Below, in pieces: positions 1-5,207 of a stretch of 5,983 bases of DNA. The stretch's first letter is position 1; the number at the start of each line of letters is the position of its first letter. Source of the DNA: Candidatus Aminicenantota bacterium (GTDB lineage Bacteria > Acidobacteriota > Aminicenantia > UBA2199); NCBI GenBank assembly GCA_030620255.1, contig JAUXFB010000100.1, positions 1 to 5,983 of the forward strand, written 5' to 3'. A program made the translations under genes and the position numbers. The notes under the pieces were generated by a model that had not been told where the DNA came from, did not search any database, and saw nothing but the letters and a program-made list of their open reading frames with translations.

Positions 1-42
1 TAATCTTTTATTTTGAAGTCTTTGATTTATAATTATTTATGA

Positions 43-71
43 TTGAATATTTCATTTCAAGGGTTTATATT
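43..71 (+). promoter_or_regulatory. Candidate sigma-70 promoter for uxs
   Basis: A -35-like TTGAAT (43-48) lies 17 nt before a -10-like TATATT (66-71). The predicted transcript start is near 78, giving a leader of about 17 nt that includes the Shine-Dalgarno at 81-88. A perfect TATAAT also occurs at 28-33 and another at 73-78, but neither has a good -35 at the right distance. In DNA this AT-rich such matches arise easily, so this is a prediction only. The rest of 1-94 shows no gene that I can recognise. Confidence 0.4.
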
Positions 72-80
72 ATATAATGA

Positions 81-88
81 AAAAGGAG
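81..88 (+). promoter_or_regulatory. Ribosome binding site that sets the uxs start
   Basis: AAAAGGAG ends 6 nt before the ATG at 95, which is ideal spacing. It lies downstream of the alternative in-frame ATG at 77, so it cannot serve that codon. No purine-rich stretch precedes 77. This supports a start at 95 rather than 77. Confidence 0.75.
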
Positions 89-94
89 AAATAT

Positions 95-1036
95 ATGGTT
101 GTATTAGTAACTGGCGCAGCTGGATTTATAGGCTCTCATTTATGTGATGAGCTACTTAAAAAAGGCTATAATGTGATTGGGCTTGATGATTTTTGTACTG
201 GAAATAGAAAAAATGTAAAACATTTAATGAGTAACGATTTTTTTGAGCTTGTCAATCATGATATTATTCAACCTATTTCTTTTCAAGTTGATCAAATTTA
301 TAATCTTGCATGTCCAGCTTCACCTGATTACTATCTATTTAATCCTGTAAAAACAATAAAGGCTTCAATAATTGGAACTATAAATATGCTTGAAATAGCT
401 AAGCAAGAAAATGCCAGGATTCTGCAAGCATCTACATCTGAAGTTTATGGTGATCCAGAAAAGCACCCTCAAAAGGAGGACTATCTGGGGCGTGTAAATA
501 CAGTTGGCCCGCGATCCTGTTATGATGAAGGAAAACGCGTTGCTGAGTCTTTGATGATAAATTATCATAAACAGTATAAGGTAGATATTCGAATTGCCAG
601 AATTTTTAATACATATGGTCCAAGAATGGCTACAAATGATGGTAGGGTGATAAGTAATTTTATTTGTCAAGCTCTTAAGGGTGAACCTATCACTATTTAT
701 GGTAATGGAGAACAAACCCGTTCTTTTTGTTATATTTCTGATTTAATAACCGGGATCATCAAAATAATGGAACAGAAAGAAATTATAGGGCCCATAAATA
801 TTGGTAAGCCTGATGAGATAAACATCATTGAATTAGCTCATATGATATTGGAATTAACGGATTCTAACTCAAAGATAGTTTTCAAAGAACGCTCTGAGGA
901 AGATCCAATGAAAAGAAAACCTGATATATCTTTTGCAAAAGAAAGAATTAATTGGAATCCTGTTGTGGATTTAAAAGAAGGATTAAAACGTACTATTCAA
1001 TATTTTGAAGATATTTTACCTAATAAAAAAGAATAA
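95..1036 (+). CDS. uxs: UDP-glucuronate decarboxylase (UDP-xylose synthase)
   Basis: The product converts UDP-glucuronate to UDP-xylose and CO2 with bound NAD, in the cytoplasm, supplying a sugar donor for surface polysaccharide or glycan synthesis. It is a 313-residue extended short-chain dehydrogenase/reductase, the usual length for bacterial single-domain UXS. The Rossmann motif GAAGFIG is at residues 7-13, with the acidic ribose-binding pair DD at 31-32. The ASTSEVYGDP segment is at 112-121 and the catalytic Y143-x3-K147 sits in SCYDEGKR (141-148). The UXS-type signature NTYGPRM...NDGRV spans 172-185 and QTRSFCY is at 207-213. SCYDEGKR and the NTYGPRM block separate UXS from dTDP-glucose dehydratases and GalE-type epimerases. 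The start at 95 is preferred over 77 because the Shine-Dalgarno lies between them and MVVLVTGAAG begins as family members do. No ugd or glycosyltransferase is visible nearby. The gene ends 2 bp from the convergent recD2. Confidence 0.93.
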   Translation: MVVLVTGAAGFIGSHLCDELLKKGYNVIGLDDFCTGNRKNVKHLMSNDFFELVNHDIIQPISFQVDQIYNLACPASPDYYLFNPVKTIKASIIGTINMLEIAKQENARILQASTSEVYGDPEKHPQKEDYLGRVNTVGPRSCYDEGKRVAESLMINYHKQYKVDIRIARIFNTYGPRMATNDGRVISNFICQALKGEPITIYGNGEQTRSFCYISDLITGIIKIMEQKEIIGPINIGKPDEINIIELAHMILELTDSNSKIVFKERSEEDPMKRKPDISFAKERINWNPVVDLKEGLKRTIQYFEDILPNKKE

Positions 1037-1038
1037 AC

Positions 1039-3195
1039 CTATTTTGCTTTAAAAAATTCCCTTAATCTTACAGGTAACATTGTTTTTCTCTGGCTGGGTA
1101 AGGAGTTATATATTGCTCTTTGTATTGTATTCTCATCTGATATTAGAAGAATCTTTTTTTTTGCTCTGGTAACTGCAGTATAAAAGATTTCTCTGTTTAG
1201 CATTATTGAATGTGTAGGCAGAAGGATAAGAACAATTACCTCGTATTCAGAACCTTGTGATTTGTGAATTGAAATTGCATAGGATAGGGTTAATTCATCA
1301 ATTTCATCTATGTTATACTCAACTATACGATTTTCAAAATCTACAAACATAGATTTTTTTTCAATATTAAAATCAACGATAATTCCCTGGTCTCCGTTAA
1401 AAACCTCTTTTTCATAATTGTTTTTTATTTGCATAACTTTATCAAATCTCTTAAAAGATCTCTTTTCTTTATTTATAAAAAATGGTTCAGGATTAAATTT
1501 TGCTTGAATAATTCTATTTATATTATCAATTCCTGCTTCACCTCTATACATGGGCACAAGGATTTGAAATAATGGAGAATTGAAATCAAAATCATCTTTA
1601 TAAAATTTAATGATGTTTAAAACTTTTTCTAAAGCTCTATTTTCATCTTTCACATTTATAAAAACAAAATCGGGATTTTCAGAGAAAGGTTTAAATATTA
1701 GTTGATCTCCTTTATTTATTCTATATGCATTTTCAATAATAAGACTTTCTTCAGTTTGTCTGAAATTTCTGTTTAGGTATATCATGTTGAAATATTGACT
1801 GTTAATTATATCTCTAAGGATATTTCCGGGCCCAACCGAAGGAAGCTGGTCTTTGTCTCCTATAATAATTAATTTAGTGTTTTTTGCTATTGCTTTAAGA
1901 AGAGAGTAAAAGATAAAAGAGTCAATCATTGATGATTCATCAATAATAATTATATCTGCTTGTAACGGGTTATATTCATTATGTACAAAGGTTTTGGTTT
2001 CAGGATTAATCTTAAGCATTCTATGGATAGTGGATGCTTTAAAATGAGAAGTCTCTTCAATTCTTTTAGCAGCTCTTCCAGTTGGAGCTGCAACAAGAAC
2101 TTTTTTGTTCTTTGATTTAATAGACAATTCAATTATAGCTCTTATTAGTGTTGTTTTGCCAGTTCCAGGGCCTCCGCTTATAATTGTAATATTATTGTTT
2201 GTTGAAGATATGGCTGCATTTTTTTGTTCTTCTGTTAATTTTACGGACAGTTTTTTATGAATTTGATCAAAATTTGCTTCAAATGTATCTTGAGAAGGAG
2301 ATGGCAAGCCTAATTTATAAAGATATTTTGCAGTCATCCTTTCAATTGAGTAATTTTTGAAACTCATGATAACTTTTTCTGGAATTTCCTCTCTTTTTAA
2401 TTCATTTCTTTCTATTTTTCTGTTTATGCTATCAAGTATGGTATTAACAGGTACATGAAGTATTTCTGAGCTTTTTTCTAAAAGTATATTCTCATTTATA
2501 TATAGATCACCATTTTTTTGTTCATATTGAGAGATTATGAAATCAATCCCAGCATTAATTCTGTTGGGATTATTTAGGGATATATTAAATCCCTTTGCAA
2601 TTGTATCAGCAATTTTGAATCCAATCCCTTTTACCTTTTCTATCAAAACATATGGATTGTGTTTTAAAATCTCAATTGAATCTTCTTCAAATTCTTTAAA
2701 AATCTTGAATATTGTTTGAGTTCCAATTCCATATGGAGATAATTTTACTGTTAATTCTCTTATTGTCCTATTTTCTTCTCTATTTTTTTTTATCTCTTTT
2801 ATTACAGTTTTCCTTAATCCCTTTATTTTTCTTAATTTTTCTGGATCATTTTCAAGAATATCAAATGTAGAGAGTCCAAACTTATCAACGATTTTTATTG
2901 CGGTTTTTTCTCCAACTCCTTTTATTCTACCTGATGATAAATATTTTATTATTCCGTCCTTGTCTTGTGGAAGGATAAATTTGAATGATTTAACCTTTAT
3001 CTGTTTACCAAATTTGGGATGGGAAGTGTATTCGCCCTCTATCTCTAGGAAATCTCCCTCATTTACATCAAATAAATCTCCAACAATTATTTGAGAAGAT
3101 TCTATACGTTTCTTTATTGATGCTTTAAAAACACTGAATCCATTTTCATTTGAAACGAATATTTTTTTTAGAATTTTTACTTTAAAAGATAACAA
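1039..3195 (-). CDS. recD2: ATP-dependent RecD2-type DNA helicase
   Basis: This is a superfamily 1B 5'-3' DNA helicase of the RecD2 (YrrC/RecD-like) type. The family acts in DNA repair and replication-fork maintenance without RecBC. Its 718 residues match the family length. The order is: N-terminal OB-like region (about 1-75, with the family-typical NENGFSV at 16-22); helix-hairpin-helix segments (IKGVGEKTA 91-99, about 152-169, and VKGIGFKIAD 188-197); then two RecA-like helicase domains. Helicase motifs are Walker A GGPGTGKTT (341-349, K347), motif Ia APTGRAAKR (370-378), motif II DESS (419-422), motif III GDKDQLPSVGPG (446-457), NRNFRQ (475-480), an SH3-like insert around 580-635, HKSQGSE (644-650), and motif VI YTAVTRAKK (672-680). 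All catalytic motifs are intact. The start is TTG at 3195; in its frame there is no ATG, GTG or other TTG between it and the upstream stop near 3291. The Shine-Dalgarno just before it is weak (AAAGAAA). It is divergent from dnaG and convergent with uxs. Confidence 0.93.
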   Translation of the reverse strand: MLSFKVKILKKIFVSNENGFSVFKASIKKRIESSQIIVGDLFDVNEGDFLEIEGEYTSHPKFGKQIKVKSFKFILPQDKDGIIKYLSSGRIKGVGEKTAIKIVDKFGLSTFDILENDPEKLRKIKGLRKTVIKEIKKNREENRTIRELTVKLSPYGIGTQTIFKIFKEFEEDSIEILKHNPYVLIEKVKGIGFKIADTIAKGFNISLNNPNRINAGIDFIISQYEQKNGDLYINENILLEKSSEILHVPVNTILDSINRKIERNELKREEIPEKVIMSFKNYSIERMTAKYLYKLGLPSPSQDTFEANFDQIHKKLSVKLTEEQKNAAISSTNNNITIISGGPGTGKTTLIRAIIELSIKSKNKKVLVAAPTGRAAKRIEETSHFKASTIHRMLKINPETKTFVHNEYNPLQADIIIIDESSMIDSFIFYSLLKAIAKNTKLIIIGDKDQLPSVGPGNILRDIINSQYFNMIYLNRNFRQTEESLIIENAYRINKGDQLIFKPFSENPDFVFINVKDENRALEKVLNIIKFYKDDFDFNSPLFQILVPMYRGEAGIDNINRIIQAKFNPEPFFINKEKRSFKRFDKVMQIKNNYEKEVFNGDQGIIVDFNIEKKSMFVDFENRIVEYNIDEIDELTLSYAISIHKSQGSEYEVIVLILLPTHSIMLNREIFYTAVTRAKKKILLISDENTIQRAIYNSLPSQRKTMLPVRLREFFKAK

Positions 3196-3200
3196 TTTCT

Positions 3201-3278
3201 TTAGAATAAGTTTAATGGAAAATCTCTCTTGGAGTTCGCCATGTGTAACTCCTGTGAAAGTTCGTCCACAAAATCCAT
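3201..3278 (-). CDS. Possible 25-codon leader ORF upstream of recD2
   Basis: An ATG at 3278 opens a 25-residue frame beginning MDFVDELSQE and ending PLNLF, with TAA at 3203-3201. It is preceded by AAAGGAG (3290-3284), a far better ribosome binding site than that of recD2. Its stop lies 5 nt before the recD2 TTG, in a different frame, which would suit translational coupling. A second in-frame ATG (3242) follows an AGGAG at 3253-3249. The peptide is hydrophilic, has no signal or membrane segment, and resembles nothing I recognise. Its third codon positions are often G or C, unlike the neighbouring genes. This speaks against an ordinary conserved gene and leaves open a leader peptide, or a chance ORF over a structured RNA. 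A frameshifted true N-terminus of recD2 is less likely, since RecD2 proteins normally begin close to the NENGF segment. Confidence 0.35.
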   Translation of the reverse strand: MDFVDELSQELHMANSKRDFPLNLF

Positions 3279-3281
3279 TAA
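3212..3281 (-). promoter_or_regulatory. Predicted structured RNA leader of recD2 (three-way junction)
   Basis: Read in the recD2 direction, the segment can fold into three stems. An outer 8-bp perfect stem pairs TTAATGGA (3281-3274) with TCCATTAA (3219-3212). Inside it, TGTGGA (3270-3265) pairs with TTCACA (3258-3253) around the 6-nt loop CGAACT. Immediately next to that, GGAGTT (3252-3247) pairs with AACTCC (3236-3231) around a 10-nt loop. The second stem uses one G-U pair that would be an A-C mismatch on the other strand, which favours function in the recD2-sense RNA. By hand count 3221-3270 is 23/50 G+C, against 13/80 in 3301-3380. The element covers the small ORF's start codon and ends 16 nt before the recD2 TTG. 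I could not match it to a known riboswitch class. No folding calculation or covariation was available, so it remains a prediction. Confidence 0.4.
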
Positions 3282-3283
3282 TT

Positions 3284-3290
3284 CTCCTTT
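3284..3290 (-). promoter_or_regulatory. Strong Shine-Dalgarno before the small ORF
   Basis: AAAGGAG on the minus strand is 5 nt before the ATG at 3278. It is the best ribosome binding site in the intergenic region, yet it does not serve the recD2 frame, which has no start codon near it. It lies just outside the predicted outer stem, whose 5' strand contains the ATG. Confidence 0.55.
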
Positions 3291-3295
3291 ATGAA

Positions 3296-3344
3296 ATTAT
3301 ACAAGAATAATTGCAAAAATAAAAGAATTTCGAAAAATTGTCTA
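3296..3344 (-). promoter_or_regulatory. Candidate promoter region for the recD2 transcript
   Basis: On the minus strand, TAGACA (3344-3339, five of six consensus bases) is followed after 17 nt by TATTTT (3321-3316, four of six). This would start transcription near 3309 and give a leader that includes the Shine-Dalgarno, the small ORF and the predicted structure. An alternative -10 is a perfect TATAAT at 3301-3296, but it lacks a good -35, and transcripts from it would begin at about the Shine-Dalgarno itself. Which one is used cannot be decided by eye. Confidence 0.35.
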
Positions 3345-3387
3345 TAAACTTTAAATTTTCAATATTAAATAAATTAGGTTTTGCCTG

Positions 3388-3416
3388 TTGACAAATTTGA
3401 AATTTTATTGCATTAT
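3388..3416 (+). promoter_or_regulatory. Predicted sigma-70 promoter of dnaG-rpoD
   Basis: A perfect -35 TTGACA (3388-3393) is followed after 17 nt by CATTAT (3411-3416, four of six). Overlapping TATATT alternatives at 3414-3419 have a longer, 20-nt spacer. The start would be near 3423, giving a leader of about 39 nt before dnaG. The spacer carries an 8-bp palindrome CAAATTTG (3392-3399), too AT-rich to call an operator. Confidence 0.55.
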
Positions 3417-3444
3417 ATTATATTAGTAGCTTTTAAATTAGAAA

Positions 3445-3460
3445 TATTGAGTTTTCAATA
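3445..3460 (+). promoter_or_regulatory. Small hairpin abutting the dnaG start codon
   Basis: TATTGA (3445-3450) and TCAATA (3455-3460) form a perfect 6-bp stem with a 4-nt loop, ending 1 nt before the ATG. The only Shine-Dalgarno-like bases (GAG, 3449-3451) lie within this stem and loop. Such a structure could lower or regulate primase translation. Being mostly A-U it is weak, so it may also be chance. Confidence 0.3.
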
Positions 3461-3461
3461 G

Positions 3462-5198
3462 ATGGATGTAAAAGAGCAAGTTAAAAGAAGTATATCTATA
3501 GTTGATGTAGTTTCATTATATATTAATTTAAAACCAGCTGGAAGATATCTTAAGGCTTTATGCCCTTTTCATGAAGAAAAAACCCCTTCTTTTTTTATTA
3601 TGCCAGAAAAAAACACATATACTTGTTATGGATGTAATAAATTTGGAGATGTTTTTACTTTTATTCAGGAAATTGAAAATATAAGTTTCTCTGAATCCAT
3701 TAATTTTTTGATTGAAAAATTTAATATTCCTGTTGATAGAACATTTAATAAAACAGCTGTAAAAAAAGATGAGTACTTGAATATAAACGAGATTGTGCTT
3801 AAATATTTTAAAGATAATTTATTTAATTCAGATGAAGGAAAAAGAGCTCTTGAGTATCTAAAAAATAGGGGTATAAGCTCAGATTCAATTGAATTGTTTT
3901 CTCTGGGCTATGCAAAAAACAAATGGGATGGTTTATATATATATTTAAAAGAGAAATCTTGTGATATAAAAAAAGCAGTTGAATTGGGTCTTATCATAAA
4001 AAATGAAAAAAAAGATTTTTACGATAGATTTAGAGGCAGGATTATAATTCCCATTTTTTCAGAATCAGGGGGAATAATTGCTTTTGGTGGTAGAACACTA
4101 CTTAAGGATAAAAGTAAATATTTAAATTCACCTGATACACCTTTATATAAAAAAGGTAAACACTTATACGGGTTTAACTTTTCGAAAAAATTTATAAGAG
4201 AAAAAGGAGATTCAATATTGGTCGAAGGTTATTTTGATATGATTTCACTTTTTCAAAATGGAGTAAAAAATGTTGTTGCTTCGCTTGGAACGGCATTAAC
4301 TGATTCTCAGATTTATATATTGAAGAGATTTTCTGACAATATTTATATGTTCTATGATAATGATAAAGCCGGGATTTCAGCTATTATTAGGGGAATTGGA
4401 GAGATGTTTGAGCAAAATGTCTTTCCCCGTATTATTAGTTATAAGGATTTAAAAGATCCTGATGAGTTTATAAAGAAGCGAGGTGTTAAAGAATTTAATA
4501 AATTGGTTGATGAGTCTTTTGATGCGTTTTCTTTTTTATTGAACAAAGCAGACCAGGATTTTAATTGGAGAACTAACCCTGAAAAAATTAGAGATGCAAT
4601 AGAATATATAAAGAGTTTTATTTGTAAAATGAAAGATCCAGTTGTTCGAATTCAATATATAAGAAGAGCTGCTGATTATTTTAAAGTAGATGATAAAGAA
4701 TTTAAAATAATTAGAAAGGGTTTTTCTAAAAACAATGGTCAAGTAAAAGAGCTTAAATTGTCTGTTGCAGAAAAGGATTTTCTTGAGGTAATTGTAAAAA
4801 TGCCAGAACTCATTCCTGAAATAAAGGATCTATTTAATGAAGAAATAATGTCAGTTCTTGTATCAAAAAATATCTTAAACTTAATATTTCAAAATTACAA
4901 CTATAAAACAAATGAAATTGATGATTATAAGAAACTTTCTGAAGAAATGATGGAATCAGAAAGAAAAGTGTTTAATAAAATATTTCGTGAGAAAGATAAC
5001 ATTAAAAATAATAAAATAGAATTTGAAGAAAAGATAAAATATAGTTTTATGAAATTTCAAGATAAATTAAATGAAAAGAAAATTTCTGAAATTAACAAAA
5101 AAATTAGAATTGCTGAAAGAGAGAATAATTTAAGCATAATAAAAGATTTAGTAAAGATAAAAACTCAATATATAAAGGACAAACACAAACAGCAATAG
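3462..5198 (+). CDS. dnaG: DNA primase DnaG
   Basis: The product synthesises the short RNA primers for lagging-strand and origin replication, acting at the fork with the DnaB helicase. Its 578 residues fit the bacterial family. The N-terminal CHC2 zinc-binding domain (1 to about 92) has ligands C34, H37, C55 and C58 in CPFH...CYGC. The polymerase core follows, with RGRIIIPI (191-198), FGGRTL (208-213), KYLNSPDTPLY (219-229) and KGKHLYG (231-237). The TOPRIM acidic residues are E255 in VEGYFD (254-259), D299 and D301 in YDNDKAG (298-304), and D332 and D334 in KDPDEF (331-336). Residues from about 435 form a lysine- and glutamate-rich helical C-terminal part in the position of the DnaB-interacting domain. 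The ATG at 3462 is the first possible start, directly after an in-frame TAG. There is no clear Shine-Dalgarno, and a small hairpin abuts the ATG. rpoD follows after 9 nt, so the two are almost certainly co-transcribed. Confidence 0.96.
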   Translation: MDVKEQVKRSISIVDVVSLYINLKPAGRYLKALCPFHEEKTPSFFIMPEKNTYTCYGCNKFGDVFTFIQEIENISFSESINFLIEKFNIPVDRTFNKTAVKKDEYLNINEIVLKYFKDNLFNSDEGKRALEYLKNRGISSDSIELFSLGYAKNKWDGLYIYLKEKSCDIKKAVELGLIIKNEKKDFYDRFRGRIIIPIFSESGGIIAFGGRTLLKDKSKYLNSPDTPLYKKGKHLYGFNFSKKFIREKGDSILVEGYFDMISLFQNGVKNVVASLGTALTDSQIYILKRFSDNIYMFYDNDKAGISAIIRGIGEMFEQNVFPRIISYKDLKDPDEFIKKRGVKEFNKLVDESFDAFSFLLNKADQDFNWRTNPEKIRDAIEYIKSFICKMKDPVVRIQYIRRAADYFKVDDKEFKIIRKGFSKNNGQVKELKLSVAEKDFLEVIVKMPELIPEIKDLFNEEIMSVLVSKNILNLIFQNYNYKTNEIDDYKKLSEEMMESERKVFNKIFREKDNIKNNKIEFEEKIKYSFMKFQDKLNEKKISEINKKIRIAERENNLSIIKDLVKIKTQYIKDKHKQQ

Positions 5199-5202
5199 GG
5201 GG
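5197..5202 (+). promoter_or_regulatory. Ribosome binding site of rpoD, overlapping the dnaG stop
   Basis: AGGGGG begins inside the dnaG TAG stop and ends 5 nt before the TTG at 5208. The ATG at 5204 is only 1 nt away and opens a frame of just five codons, so the purine run is placed for the TTG. The overlap with the dnaG stop suggests translational coupling. Confidence 0.6.
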
Positions 5203-5207
5203 AATGT

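Noticed and set aside
77..94. Upstream ATG at 77 as the uxs start (six extra residues, MKKEKY)
   Set aside because: The strong Shine-Dalgarno lies inside this stretch at 81-88 and serves the ATG at 95. Nothing resembling a ribosome binding site precedes 77, and the predicted transcript start is near 78.
365..715. Long open frame on the minus strand inside uxs, and similar open frames inside recD2 and dnaG
   Set aside because: They overlap confidently identified genes, lack ribosome binding sites, and have translations with no recognisable domain. They are shadows of the real coding frames.
1037..1058. ATTTT...AAAAT inverted repeat at the uxs/recD2 junction as a bidirectional terminator
   Set aside because: The stem is five A-T pairs with no G-C pairs, expected by chance in this sequence and too weak to terminate.
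3212..3281. Integron attC site or hammerhead ribozyme
   Set aside because: The outer arms lack the attC core pair (GTTRRRY / RYYYAAC), and the hammerhead core (CTGATGA...GAAA) is absent on both strands.
3215..3310. 31-codon plus-strand ORF opposite the recD2 leader
   Set aside because: It has no ribosome binding site, lies antisense to a better-supported leader, and its openness probably reflects the locally raised G+C.
3328..3335. TTTCGAAA palindrome as an operator between the divergent promoters
   Set aside because: It is only 8 bp and unrepeated in the intergenic region. Short AT-rich palindromes are frequent here.
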